A DNA stretch of 64,000 nucleotides from Paenibacillus oleatilyticus (GTDB taxonomy: Bacteria; Bacillota; Bacilli; Paenibacillales; NBRC-103111), in the NCBI RefSeq assembly GCF_018998565.1, contig NZ_JAHNZO010000038.1:1-64000 (forward strand), given 5' to 3'. This document shows positions 8,726-16,931 of this stretch, in pieces. The translations under genes were made by a program, and so were the position numbers. The notes beneath the pieces are model-generated. The model was not told the DNA's origin. It did no database searches and saw only the letters and a list, made by a program, of their open reading frames with translations. How positions within the stretch are numbered: position 1 is the first letter of the stretch; every line of letters starts with the position of its first letter.

Positions 8726-9742
8726 CTATTTTACGTCTTCCGGGAGAACCAATTCGATCTGCATCATATGGAGTTGTTTTGTTACTTCGTGCTTCGCGGT
8801 CATGATCATATATCGTCCTTTCATGCCCGTGATAGGCTCCGTCACATCGAGCAACCTTCCAGCCTTAAAATCAACGTCTCCCAGCAACGTAAGTGAGTTT
8901 GTTTCTTGAACACGATTCAAGCGCTCAAGCAGTATACGAGCGACTTCACGGGCTTTAGCTGCGTCTTCGGCGTCGATTTTGTATACTGACTCCAAAAGAC
9001 CGTATTTTCGAATTGATTTCTCGTCTTGATTCATTGCCACGACTTCATATTTTGGTTTGTCTTTGTCCTTGCTGTCACGCTCGATCATGATTTTTACGCG
9101 GTTTTTCATCTCTTCTATAGATCTTTTCCGGGACGCGGAGAGCGGATTCGAAAATACGTCGTACAGTTCAACATTCCCTGCCAGTTGGAACGTGCCTGTG
9201 ATTACTAGTTCTTCCATATCCTCGAAATATATTTTTCCTTCGCGCAGCTCAACATTGTACCGTTTACCACTACGTTTCTCATGCAGTTTGTAAATTTCAT
9301 CAATGATTTCTGCTGGGCTTTTTTCAATATACAACTCTTCAATCAGCGTTCCCATTTCTGGAATAGCGCCGATCTGCATACCGAAGTCGTTTAGAATGCG
9401 CCTGATCGCTTGGGATGCGGGTATTTTGTTGAACTGATATACGGATTTCGACTTCCCCAGATACCAAGCATAGTCATATACAGAATACTTTATCGCTTCC
9501 CGATTGGATCGGCTCTCCGTAACGATGACTCCACGGTTCACCTCTTTGCTGCCCTCGTATAAAATAACAACGTCGCCGATATCACATGGATTTTCCGCAA
9601 AATACCGGGTATCGTTCCAAATGATCCCGAATTCCATTGCCGACATCATCGAAAGATTGGAATCCCACGTGATCGAGTCAACGATGGGTGTGATATCGTA
9701 GGAAACGTCACCCGCGTTTTTAATTAGGATTAGTTTGAACAA
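8726..9742 (-). CDS. xkdQ: XkdQ-like baseplate hub protein
   Basis: A 338-residue hub protein of the gp27/P2 D type. Diagnostic features are the N-terminal I-T-P-I-V-x-S-I-x-W segment, the D-Y-A-W-Y-L-G-K-S-K-S-x-x-Q-F-N-K stretch near residue 90 and a C-terminal late-control-type domain (L-L-G-D-x-D-F-K-A-G). It would sit at the tail tip above the membrane-piercing device and below the tube. RNA-level context is a tight tail operon. Confidence 0.85.
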   Translation of the reverse strand: MFKLILIKNAGDVSYDITPIVDSITWDSNLSMMSAMEFGIIWNDTRYFAENPCDIGDVVILYEGSKEVNRGVIVTESRSNREAIKYSVYDYAWYLGKSKSVYQFNKIPASQAIRRILNDFGMQIGAIPEMGTLIEELYIEKSPAEIIDEIYKLHEKRSGKRYNVELREGKIYFEDMEELVITGTFQLAGNVELYDVFSNPLSASRKRSIEEMKNRVKIMIERDSKDKDKPKYEVVAMNQDEKSIRKYGLLESVYKIDAEDAAKAREVARILLERLNRVQETNSLTLLGDVDFKAGRLLDVTEPITGMKGRYMIMTAKHEVTKQLHMMQIELVLPEDVK

Positions 9743-9748
9743 GCAAAA

Positions 9749-10177
9749 TCACCGCCTATTCGTGTCAACAAAAGCGAATTCTTTCATGGTCATCGTATAC
9801 CCAATATCTCCGTCTTTCTTCACGTTCCACTCTAACGAGTCCAGAGTTACAGCAATGTTCAAATTCTGTTTTCCGGACGAATCCGTGATAACAAGCCGGA
9901 GTGGTATCCGCTTTTCTCGCCAGCGTTCGATTGTGTCAATGTAGTCCATGCCCCACATTTCCCGGCTCTGCAAAAAAGGATAGTCATGCCCCTTGATCGG
10001 AAAAAAACTGGAGAACGAAACCTCTCGAAGTTGGCGGAGGCCGATTCGGTTCAAGGATTGTTGCAACCCAGTGACTTCTTCGCTACCGAATGTACTTTTT
10101 ACGTTGTATTCGGATGGCGGTACCGGAAGCTGCATTACCTCTTCGTTGTTATTGATGGAAATAAACACCTGAATCAT
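9749..10177 (-). CDS. XkdP-like baseplate/tail protein lacking LysM
   Basis: A 142-residue protein equivalent to the N-terminal half of XkdP (L-P-V-P-P-S-E-Y segment, then H-D-Y-P-F-L). The usual C-terminal LysM peptidoglycan-binding domain is absent, so the protein is a short form. The start ATG shares its A with the TAA of the tape-measure gene (TAATG), which indicates coupling. Confidence 0.7.
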   Translation of the reverse strand: MIQVFISINNNEEVMQLPVPPSEYNVKSTFGSEEVTGLQQSLNRIGLRQLREVSFSSFFPIKGHDYPFLQSREMWGMDYIDTIERWREKRIPLRLVITDSSGKQNLNIAVTLDSLEWNVKKDGDIGYTMTMKEFAFVDTNRR

Positions 10178-12378
10178 TAGGAAGACCCCCAAGCGTGACG
10201 TTCCACCCTAGCGAAAAGGGAGTCGGCTATCTCCAAAGCTGTCATGTCTTTCAGCTTGGCTTTTGTGTTTTCCTTCGTGGAATCCGTATTCACATCAGTT
10301 GCCGCTGTGTTAGCGTTTAGTGCACCTATTAATTCGTCTGTCTTCTGATCTGCTTGTGCTTGCTTCTCAGACTCTTTTTTGTTTTGCTCTGCCTCCGCCT
10401 TCTTTCGTTGCGCCATGATATCATCTTGACTGAATTTACCACCTTGGAAATTAGCCTGCGGGAGAATGTTCATATCTTCGCGCCATTTTGGAGCCTGCGC
10501 GTTTGCTTTCGCTGCTGCTATAGAGATTTGTGGTACAACGTCAGGTATATCCTCCCACCGTACTGGCTTCTCGTCAGCTTTAGCACCTCCGAAATTAACC
10601 CTGTCCAGTCCTTTGAACTCAACGGTTCCAATTCCAAGGTTGATGCCAGCCTTTCCGGCTAGGTTTTTGGCTTCGGTAATCAATGTGTTGATCCCGCCAA
10701 CTGTACCTTTTATCATGTCTTCCAGGATTCCGATGAATGAGTTTGCCCCCGCTTCTGCAAAGCCTACGAGCGCGTTCCATACGCTTTTCCCGGCTTCCTT
10801 CACCTTCTCCCAAGAAAAGATAAAGGCCTTTGCAACGTTGTTTGCTGCGGTTATGAATGCGGTAATCCCTGCCTGCTCAGCTTCAACAAGCGCGTTCCAC
10901 ATGACAATCCCGGCGTATTTGATCGAATCCCAGACATATACATATACTTTGAGCACGGTGTTCACGAAGGTGAAATACTTGTTCGCTGCCCATTCTGCAG
11001 CGTCTACAAGGACATTCCACACTTCCATTCCCTTGAGCTTGACAAGTTCCCAGTTCGCTATTAAGTAGGTCCCGGCCGCAATGACCAAGCCTATTGCAAA
11101 CGATATCCAGCCTAATGGCGTCATCTTCAAAGCGGTGCTCCACGCCCATGTCGCCGCCGTAACAGCTAACGTCGCTGCTTTTGATACAACAAGAGCAAGA
11201 GTGAATGCGCCGAGTGCGGCAGCGATTCCATAAACGAACGGGCCGATGAATGACCAGTTGTTTTTTATAGTATCCGCCACAGAAGAAATGCCCTGAACTA
11301 GCACGGCAAGTTGTGGTGCTAATCCTTGGTTGATCGGCGCCAGCACATCTGTAATGATTGCCCTACCTATATCCGAAAGTATGCTTGTGACTGTCTTTGG
11401 CTGATTCGTATCTATGTCCTGCATAGTTTGGTTTAAACGGGAAAATCCAGTATCAATATTAGAGAGTGCGGCCACAGCCACAGACTCAAGGTCTTCCCAC
11501 TTGGTTCCGAACAATTGGACGCCGACGGTGTTTTTTAAGAGTGGATCTTGGATGCCCCCTAACGCCGTCATTACTTTTTGAAATGCAGCTTTCGCCGCTT
11601 CTCCTCCTGCTGCAAACTCTTTGTCGATACCCTCCATACGTATCGTTTTAAACGCTTCGGTTGTCGTCTTAGATCCGTCTTTTGTTTTGATTACGAATTC
11701 CTTGATTGCGTCGGCCACCATATCCGTATTCCGCGCTCCGGATTTAAGACCCGAGTTAAGTACGGAAAGCATCTCTTCGGCACTCAGGCCAATAGCCTTG
11801 AAATGTGGCGTGTACTCATTGAGCGTATCAAGAAAGTCACCGGACTTATTTAGCCCCTTTTGAAAACCTTGAGCAATTAGGTTTTGTGCCTCAGTTGACG
11901 ACACCCCAAGGTTTTTCATGAGTTTAGATGATGCGTCGATGGTTTCTTTCACATCTTCGCCGAACGTTTTTTGAAGGAGCAGAGCATTCTTTGTTGCATC
12001 TTTGAGTGCCGCTCCCGTAAATCCTGTCGCTTGTGATACCCTAATAACCGCAGCAGCAGCGGACTCCATGTTTTCCGTCAAACGGCTGTCCTTGAACAAC
12101 TGGTTAGTTACATCTTGCAATCCGGCTAATTCAGCTCCAGTGGCTCCAGTAGCGTTCTTTAATTTCGCGCTCGCCTCCGTAGCCTCGTCTCCAAATTTCA
12201 CCATCGCTGCCCCAGCGGCGGCTATGCCGACTGCGGCAGCAGCCCATGCCGCATTTGCGATGCCTTTCAATTCCTGCAAGTTGTTCTTGTACGCTACCAC
12301 GCCGCCATTAATTTTATTCAGAGTATTGGTCACGCCGTCGCGCAACACCATTGTTTTGGATATGTCTTTTGCTCCCAA
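10177..12378 (-). CDS. Tail tape measure protein
   Basis: A 733-residue tape measure protein that sets tail length and is injected with DNA. The N-terminal part contains Ala-rich helices and a PhageMin_Tail-type domain at about 80-300. Two hydrophobic segments lie at about 380-440 (A-A-A-L-G-A-F-T-L-A-L and G-L-V-I-A-A-G-T-Y-L). Residues about 450-560 carry repeated W-N-(V/A)-L-V-x-x-A-E helical units. The C-terminal 130 residues are charged and Gln/Lys-rich. For a contractile phage with a sheath of ordinary size the length is modest. Confidence 0.88.
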   Translation of the reverse strand: MGAKDISKTMVLRDGVTNTLNKINGGVVAYKNNLQELKGIANAAWAAAAVGIAAAGAAMVKFGDEATEASAKLKNATGATGAELAGLQDVTNQLFKDSRLTENMESAAAAVIRVSQATGFTGAALKDATKNALLLQKTFGEDVKETIDASSKLMKNLGVSSTEAQNLIAQGFQKGLNKSGDFLDTLNEYTPHFKAIGLSAEEMLSVLNSGLKSGARNTDMVADAIKEFVIKTKDGSKTTTEAFKTIRMEGIDKEFAAGGEAAKAAFQKVMTALGGIQDPLLKNTVGVQLFGTKWEDLESVAVAALSNIDTGFSRLNQTMQDIDTNQPKTVTSILSDIGRAIITDVLAPINQGLAPQLAVLVQGISSVADTIKNNWSFIGPFVYGIAAALGAFTLALVVSKAATLAVTAATWAWSTALKMTPLGWISFAIGLVIAAGTYLIANWELVKLKGMEVWNVLVDAAEWAANKYFTFVNTVLKVYVYVWDSIKYAGIVMWNALVEAEQAGITAFITAANNVAKAFIFSWEKVKEAGKSVWNALVGFAEAGANSFIGILEDMIKGTVGGINTLITEAKNLAGKAGINLGIGTVEFKGLDRVNFGGAKADEKPVRWEDIPDVVPQISIAAAKANAQAPKWREDMNILPQANFQGGKFSQDDIMAQRKKAEAEQNKKESEKQAQADQKTDELIGALNANTAATDVNTDSTKENTKAKLKDMTALEIADSLFARVERHAWGSS

Positions 12379-12403
12379 TATTCACCACCTCTTTTCTGAA
12401 TAG

Positions 12404-12435
12404 AAAAAAGAGCCTCTTTTTACAAGAGACTCTTT
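12404..12435 (-). terminator. Terminator upstream of the tape measure gene
   Basis: An interrupted 11-bp stem (12407-12418 with 12424-12435) is followed on the minus strand by six T residues. It lies after the 117-residue gene and before the tape measure gene, so it would stop the late transcript unless there is read-through or antitermination. This suggests that the upstream gene came in with its own terminator. Confidence 0.65.
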
Positions 12436-12439
12436 GTCA

Positions 12440-12793
12440 TTATTTGAAGCAACCTGTTACCAATGCTTTATACACCTTATCGTCGATTTCAAGCAAACTA
12501 CGCTTCCCGTCTTTGAATTGAATCGCTACGATATGCGTCCTATTGTTTCTTCCAGTCATGCCACCAATAACTGCAGCAAAAGGCCCTAATAACAAGCCTC
12601 CTGCCGCCGCTCTACCAACTGTACTCAGCGCTCCCTTTTGTGTGGATTCGTCAAGTACTTCGTATGATTCTACGGTGTCACTAGTTAAATCCATAGGTCG
12701 CTTCAAAAAACCCATACTCATACTTGCAACATTGCTGACCGAAACCAAGACTTTACCTTTGTAATCTCCCGCAATCACCCTGTTCGATGCCAT
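12440..12793 (-). CDS. Glycine-zipper protein, probable moron in the tail operon
   Basis: A 117-residue protein of no recognised phage structural family. Residues about 62-82 are a glycine-zipper-like hydrophobic stretch (A-G-G-L-L-L-G-P-F-A-A-V-I-G-G) flanked by beta-rich segments that end in a short domain with I-Q-F-K-D-G-K. Such proteins occur outside phages too. An AAAGGAG site supports the ATG. It separates the tail chaperone from the tape measure, a place that is normally filled only by the chaperone frameshift ORF, and it has its own terminator. Confidence 0.6.
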   Translation of the reverse strand: MASNRVIAGDYKGKVLVSVSNVASMSMGFLKRPMDLTSDTVESYEVLDESTQKGALSTVGRAAAGGLLLGPFAAVIGGMTGRNNRTHIVAIQFKDGKRSLLEIDDKVYKALVTGCFK

Positions 12794-12865
12794 GTCAAAG
12801 CTCCTTTATTTAGTTTTATACCCCTTTCTCCATAGGCATCATAAATCCTTCTTTTTCCAAGGAAA

Positions 12866-13033
12866 TTATTTCACACTCCACTTCCGGGCCTCCTCATCAA
12901 AATGAACGGCCATAGAACACATCATAAAACGTTTCGTCGTAAAATCCAGATTAAGTAAGTATTCTATAGCGAATCCGCGCTGTACGTAGTGGTGCAAAAA
13001 GTACAGGTCAGAGTCGCTTTCGATTAGTTTTTT
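12866..13033 (-). CDS. Tail assembly chaperone extension reached by -1 ribosomal frameshift
   Basis: An open frame in the -1 register starts at the slippery site A-AAA-AAC (13027-13033), which lies in frame directly before the stop codon of the chaperone gene. Reading through would append 53 residues (beginning L-I-E-S-D-S-D-L-Y, containing F-M-M-C-S-M-A) to the 128-residue chaperone, giving about 181 residues. The extension resembles the T-type end of tail chaperones, with an F-x-x-x-S-M segment. It has no start codon or ribosome site of its own. Confidence 0.8.
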   Translation of the reverse strand, partial: KKLIESDSDLYFLHHYVQRGFAIEYLLNLDFTTKRFMMCSMAVHFDEEARKWSVK

Positions 13034-13410
13034 AGTTCTTCGTCAACCTTTTTAACACCGCTCGCGTATCCTGCTAGTTGTAATGCATGGCCGGATACAG
13101 CACTGATTTCGCCTGGACGGAAAATGTACCCAACAATATCCGTCGGCTCTACGCATCCGAATTCCATTTGGAGCGTGGTGTCCTTCAAATTTGGTTCTAC
13201 CACGCAATGATAAGTAATATGAATGTCTGCCATATCGGACTTTTCGCCTTGTGCCATCTCGATAGCTTCGAGGGCAAGATCGCGACTAGGCTCCTGAATG
13301 ACGATTTCCGCATCAAGCGATTCGACATACAGTTTCTGTCTGCGCTTCGATTTATTTTTGAGCGCCTCTTTTTGTTCAAGCAGCTGTTGAATAGTCAATT
13401 GTTTTCCCAT
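13024..13410 (-). CDS. xkdN: Tail assembly chaperone (XkdN-like)
   Basis: A 128-residue cytoplasmic chaperone that follows the tube gene, as XkdN does in PBSX; it coats the tape measure during tail assembly and is absent from the finished virion. It opens with a Q-L-T-I-Q-Q-L-L helix and a charged K-N-K-S-K-R segment, and has a C-terminal helical segment. The gene ends with the slippery heptamer A-AAA-AAC followed at once by TAA, the signal for making a longer minor form. Confidence 0.8.
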   Translation of the reverse strand: MGKQLTIQQLLEQKEALKNKSKRRQKLYVESLDAEIVIQEPSRDLALEAIEMAQGEKSDMADIHITYHCVVEPNLKDTTLQMEFGCVEPTDIVGYIFRPGEISAVSGHALQLAGYASGVKKVDEELKN

Positions 13411-13425
13411 GGGTATTCCTCCTAT

Positions 13426-13863
13426 TTATCGGGGTGTAATAGTATCCATCATTTCATAGTCACTGAATGCAAATGGAACCTCTTCGCTGCCAAGGGTCTT
13501 TTGCTCAAATTTCAGCAAAAGCATCTCGTTTACGGTGACGTCGTGCAACGCCACGCGTTCCGTACCGAATGCGTCCGGGTCTGCCACCTTACCAACCAAT
13601 TCAAGCCGCGGGTATGTGCCGTTGCGAATACCGTCAGCCATAATTCGCTGTACGCGTGAGTATACCTTTTTAATCGTCATACTGCCTTCCCCGGCCCACC
13701 CCGTTGCTTTCTTGAACGTTGCACCTTCTCCGGCAAAGTTTACATCCTCATAATTAATTGTTGCCTTGGCCTCAAAGCTATCTACCTCAGCCCACAGTTC
13801 TCCATTCACCCACAATCGTCCATATGTGCCATTGATAACTCGTCTCGGATCAGGTCTTGCCAT
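13426..13863 (-). CDS. xkdM: Tail tube protein (XkdM-like)
   Basis: A 145-residue tube subunit of the XkdM family (N-terminal R-R-V-I-N-G-T-Y-G-x-L-W-V-N-G-E segment, then a W-A-G-E-G-S-M-T-I-K-K-V-Y-S-R stretch). It forms the inner tube inside the contractile sheath and is preceded by the sheath gene, the usual order. Confidence 0.88.
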   Translation of the reverse strand: MARPDPRRVINGTYGRLWVNGELWAEVDSFEAKATINYEDVNFAGEGATFKKATGWAGEGSMTIKKVYSRVQRIMADGIRNGTYPRLELVGKVADPDAFGTERVALHDVTVNEMLLLKFEQKTLGSEEVPFAFSDYEMMDTITPR

Positions 13864-13882
13864 GTCTTCGCCCCCTTTCTAC

Positions 13883-14938
13883 CTAAACAGAAATTGCCAT
13901 CGTTAAGTCCTCGACGGCATCTAAGAACTTGAGATTTCCGGACAGAAACACCTTCGACTGGAAACTCATTTCCTTCACTTTTTGGTCGTCCCATGTGCTC
14001 GTGTCGGTGCCGATTCCCTGCCATGCCAGCCGCTGTGCGTTGATGTCAACGCCCACAGAGTTGTTTGCTGACGGGTCTAATACATCCCCCTCAAGTCCCT
14101 TTAAGTAGGCATTTACGGCAGCGATAAGCAGCGATTGATTGTCGTAGCTATTAACCACCTTGCCTACGTAATCATTTTCAAACGTTCGCGTAATGTCTTC
14201 TTGGATAAGGTCGTGACCCTCAATGACCTTGATTTTTTTCCAATCGGCACCTTTCGAGGTTGTGGTCGTCGTCAGGCTGTTTACACCGCGGGCAATTTTG
14301 ATTTTTTCGCCATCATTAATCAAAATCAACTTCCCTGCGTCAACATCGGCATCAGGAGTTGCACTTTCCGTGATACCGGAAACTTCCGACAGAACGTAGT
14401 ATGTTGCGCTCCGATTGAGTGCAAGCCCGGCGAGAATTCCGGCGATGCGCGCCGTATATTGAGAGGCTGAATATGTGTTCGATTCGACTTTGATCCCGCT
14501 AGTGGCAAAATTAATAACCCCTTCATGATCCGCGGATGCTTCTGGCAACACGGCTTTGAAGGTCTTCTTATTTGCATCGCGCCATGTCTTTACTTGTGTT
14601 GATATTGCCGTCACATCTGCAGTGGCAATCCCCGGAATCGCAAGATAGTTCCACTTTTTTACAGAGAGCCTTGTTAGTGCCGCGTTGTAGTTTGTCGCTG
14701 CAGTAGCAAGACGTTCAACAATGACTTTAGAAGGTACACCGAGAAATGCATCTTTGATATATCTGAGATTATCTGCTGTCCAGTCACTCGACTGTACATC
14801 GGAAACAGATGTGTATTCTTTAGTATCAAAGGTGCCGGTGCTATCCTTCAAAATGAGAGCTACAACCCCGCGCTGACTTCTTTGGATAGCAGATACAGCC
14901 AGCGAGGAGAATGTGATATTTATTGTCGGCAGTGGCAA
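13883..14938 (-). CDS. xkdK: Tail sheath protein (XkdK-like)
   Basis: A 351-residue contractile sheath protein, which proves myovirus morphology. It starts with P-x-I-N-I-x-F and S-A-I-Q-R-S-Q-R-G, and the C-terminal domain has the typical L-x-R-T-F-E-N-D-Y-V-G-K-V-x-N-S-Y-D-N and I-D-A-V-E-D-L pattern. The tube gene follows 19 bases after. Confidence 0.9.
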   Translation of the reverse strand: MPLPTINITFSSLAVSAIQRSQRGVVALILKDSTGTFDTKEYTSVSDVQSSDWTADNLRYIKDAFLGVPSKVIVERLATAATNYNAALTRLSVKKWNYLAIPGIATADVTAISTQVKTWRDANKKTFKAVLPEASADHEGVINFATSGIKVESNTYSASQYTARIAGILAGLALNRSATYYVLSEVSGITESATPDADVDAGKLILINDGEKIKIARGVNSLTTTTTSKGADWKKIKVIEGHDLIQEDITRTFENDYVGKVVNSYDNQSLLIAAVNAYLKGLEGDVLDPSANNSVGVDINAQRLAWQGIGTDTSTWDDQKVKEMSFQSKVFLSGNLKFLDAVEDLTMAISV

Positions 14939-14950
14939 ACTGAATCCCTC

Positions 14951-15376
14951 CTACAATTTACTCATAATTTTGTGAAATTCTTCTTCCAAGATGCTCGTCC
15001 ATTGGTTGTTGATCTCTGCCGCTGCTTTGTCGAATACAAAATACCCCTTTTGGAATCCATGTTCTTTCCCGTTCTTATCTACGATCCTATGCCCTTTTTC
15101 AATCAGATGAGCATGCGGTGCTCTGCTATATACTCGGATTTTGTATTCTCCGCTTGAGGCATCAACCCATACCTTACCTCGTTTAATGGACCGGAAATAA
15201 TTTCCTTTTTTCTTCTTGACGCTCGTTCTTGCGCGTCTGGCAACAATGGCGCGGGCCTTTGTGCCAGAACGCCGCATGAGCGCCTTGGCTTCTTTGGGAA
15301 ATAATTTTTGAAGATCGGATAATTCACGGGAGAATGCCTCTATTTTTTTCAGCCCTTGAATATCGAAGTCACCCAT
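14951..15376 (-). CDS. HK97 gp10-like neck/tail completion protein
   Basis: A 141-residue protein of the HK97 gp10 family that joins head and tail. It shows the basic stretch (R-R-A-R-T-S-V-K-K-K-K-G-N-Y) followed by S-R-A-P-H-A-H-L-I-E-K-G-H and a F-x-K-x-A-x-x-E-I-N helix. The ATG at 15376 is preceded by AGGAG and overlaps the upstream stop by eight bases; an upstream extension to 15493 lacks a ribosome site. Confidence 0.82.
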   Translation of the reverse strand: MGDFDIQGLKKIEAFSRELSDLQKLFPKEAKALMRRSGTKARAIVARRARTSVKKKKGNYFRSIKRGKVWVDASSGEYKIRVYSRAPHAHLIEKGHRIVDKNGKEHGFQKGYFVFDKAAAEINNQWTSILEEEFHKIMSKL

Positions 15377-15797
15377 TGTATCCCAACTCCTGCATTTTTT
15401 CTCCAGTCTCTTCCGGGGCAGCGTCATCGAAATATGCGAAACGGAAATCGTAGTGAAGGACCCTGTCCATAACAAACGTCTCTGCTTCATCAATTGTAAT
15501 CGTGCGGCCGAGAACAGAGAAATTTAGTCCGAACATTTTCTCCAACCTATCCTGTACATCGTATACCTCTTCCTTGAATTCATTCCGATCTGTTGGAAAA
15601 AAGAGAATCCGGCATGTCATATCACGTTGGAGGGTGAACTGAAACGTCTCGCTTGCATCAGTATCGATCTCAACAAAAAAAGAAGGGCGTTCAAATCCTT
15701 CTTCAACATCGCTGCTTTGAATTGATATGTCCGGGAATTCAGCAGAAATCCGCTCATTTACAGCCTTGTTCAATTGCGCACGGGTCAGCCTTGCCAC
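15369..15797 (-). CDS. Tail terminator-like protein (DUF6838)
   Basis: A 142-residue protein of the type now classed as phage tail terminator (DUF6838): P-S-F-F-V near residue 40, a central R-D-M-T-C-R-I-L-F-F strand, and a helical D-V-Q-D-R-L-E-K-M-F stretch. It probably caps the sheath and tube at the neck. It shares its first base with the end of the upstream gene. Confidence 0.7.
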   Translation of the reverse strand: MARLTRAQLNKAVNERISAEFPDISIQSSDVEEGFERPSFFVEIDTDASETFQFTLQRDMTCRILFFPTDRNEFKEEVYDVQDRLEKMFGLNFSVLGRTITIDEAETFVMDRVLHYDFRFAYFDDAAPEETGEKMQELGYNG

Positions 15798-16432
15798 TAT
15801 GGAACCACCCTCTCCGTATGCAAAGTGAGAGTTTCGTGACGGTTGTACGGATCTTCGATATACCTGATATCGTATCGTTGTCCTGCAATCATCAGGAACA
15901 TGTCCGGCCTGATTCCTTCCCGGTATCGAATTGTGACCTTGGCATTGTTTGTAGTTTCGATAACCCGACCGGACACATTCGCGGTGCCCCCGCCTACAAA
16001 CTCAACTTGTGCAGGTAACGTGAATAACCTCTCCTTGCGAGGAGATTTTTCGCTCATGCTGTTTTTTACGGTAGTGTTATACCAAATTTCAACCGAATCC
16101 CGCAGTCTCGATAACCCGGTTTGTACCAAACTCAACGGCTGACAAATAAGCTCGATTTCTCGTTCATCTTCCCCGGTATGTGTTCGAATAATTTCGTAAT
16201 CCATGCCGTTGTACGATAGGCGAGGCTCGTTTGCATATTCGTATGTCCAAACGACAAACGCTACTTCGGGACGTAGGCCATTCGCAAAAGCCGGGTAAAA
16301 TTCGGATCGGTTTATAGACTTTCGATCCGCTAAAATACTGCGTCGTGTGCCTTCAGACACCATGTCCGTATCCGATCCAGTGACATAGGTCAATGGGATA
16401 AGTTGTATAGGGTATTTCCGCCGCCTGCTCAT
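15797..16432 (-). CDS. Head-closure/adaptor protein, apparently two tandem domains
   Basis: A 211-residue protein, about twice the usual length of a head-tail adaptor (about 100-120). Residues 1-98 and 108-211 each show an adaptor-like pattern: a strand ending in R-L-S-Y-N-G-M-D-Y-E-I-I-R or M-I-A-G-Q-R-Y-D-I-R-Y, followed by (E-R/E)-x-x-L strands. This suggests a fusion of two head-closure subunits into one chain. It lies between the gp6-like connector and the tail terminator. Confidence 0.6.
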   Translation of the reverse strand: MSRRRKYPIQLIPLTYVTGSDTDMVSEGTRRSILADRKSINRSEFYPAFANGLRPEVAFVVWTYEYANEPRLSYNGMDYEIIRTHTGEDEREIELICQPLSLVQTGLSRLRDSVEIWYNTTVKNSMSEKSPRKERLFTLPAQVEFVGGGTANVSGRVIETTNNAKVTIRYREGIRPDMFLMIAGQRYDIRYIEDPYNRHETLTLHTERVVP

Positions 16433-16433
16433 G

Positions 16434-16712
16434 TCATGTCACCGTAGATTTGATCGCTATTTGGGCTAAAAGCACATGGAATACGGGTGAGAATGCTACG
16501 TCTCCGCCTTTCAGGTTCCAAAGGTCGGTTACCCCCACTACAAGGCAGCCAATGGCAAGATCGCTGTTCAACATCGAATCCGATACCCCAGCATTTTTCA
16601 TATACACTTTAACGGCACGCAGCTTCTGAGTGAGTACATTATCAAGTGACGCGTTGTCCAAGGAGATATCTAGTCCTTTTTTGCACTCTATAAGAAGCTC
16701 CGCGTCTGTCAT
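16434..16712 (-). CDS. Head-tail connector, gp6-like
   Basis: A 92-residue helical protein typical of the HK97 gp6/phage QLRG family: two N-terminal helices (L-L-I-E-C-K-K-G-L-D-I), a central V-K-V-Y-M-K-N-A-G and a V-T-D-L-W-N helix. Connectors of this type form the ring below the portal. Its ATG overlaps the stop of the upstream 57-residue gene by four bases. Confidence 0.75.
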   Translation of the reverse strand: MTDAELLIECKKGLDISLDNASLDNVLTQKLRAVKVYMKNAGVSDSMLNSDLAIGCLVVGVTDLWNLKGGDVAFSPVFHVLLAQIAIKSTVT

Positions 16713-16882
16713 GATTCGGCCTCCGCTTTCTTCTGCGTCTTCGGCGTTGCGGAGGCTTCAGTCCTGGCTAAAAGACCTCCAGCAATTAGACGCTCCACGT
16801 ATTCACTATCTTCGTACGTTTCCCCTACTTTATACGCTCTTTGTGTGTATGGATCAAAAAATGCTTTAATTACCTGTAACAT
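16709..16882 (-). CDS. Small head-region protein with FFD motif
   Basis: A 57-residue protein too short for most gene callers. It starts M-L-Q-V-I-K-A-F-F-D-P-Y, continues with R-A-Y-K-V-G-E and ends in an Ala/Lys-rich tail after L-I-A-G-G-L-L-A-R. Proteins of this kind (K-A-(F)-F-D, G-E, then G-L-(V/I)) commonly follow the capsid gene in Firmicute phages. It overlaps the connector gene, which supports real translation. The same motif opens the SGNH protein at 2537-3808. Confidence 0.7.
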   Translation of the reverse strand: MLQVIKAFFDPYTQRAYKVGETYEDSEYVERLIAGGLLARTEASATPKTQKKAEAES

Positions 16883-16908
16883 ATAATCACCATCCTATGA
16901 CTGTGTTA

Positions 16909-16928
16909 GCGGGAGTCTTAGCTCCCGC
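16909..16928. other. Perfect hairpin after the major capsid gene
   Basis: A seven-base-pair perfect stem (GCGGGAG with CTCCCGC) and six-base loop lies three bases beyond the capsid stop codon. There is no T tract on the minus strand, so it more likely stabilises the abundant capsid mRNA or causes partial termination. Confidence 0.5.
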
Positions 16929-16931
16929 CGT

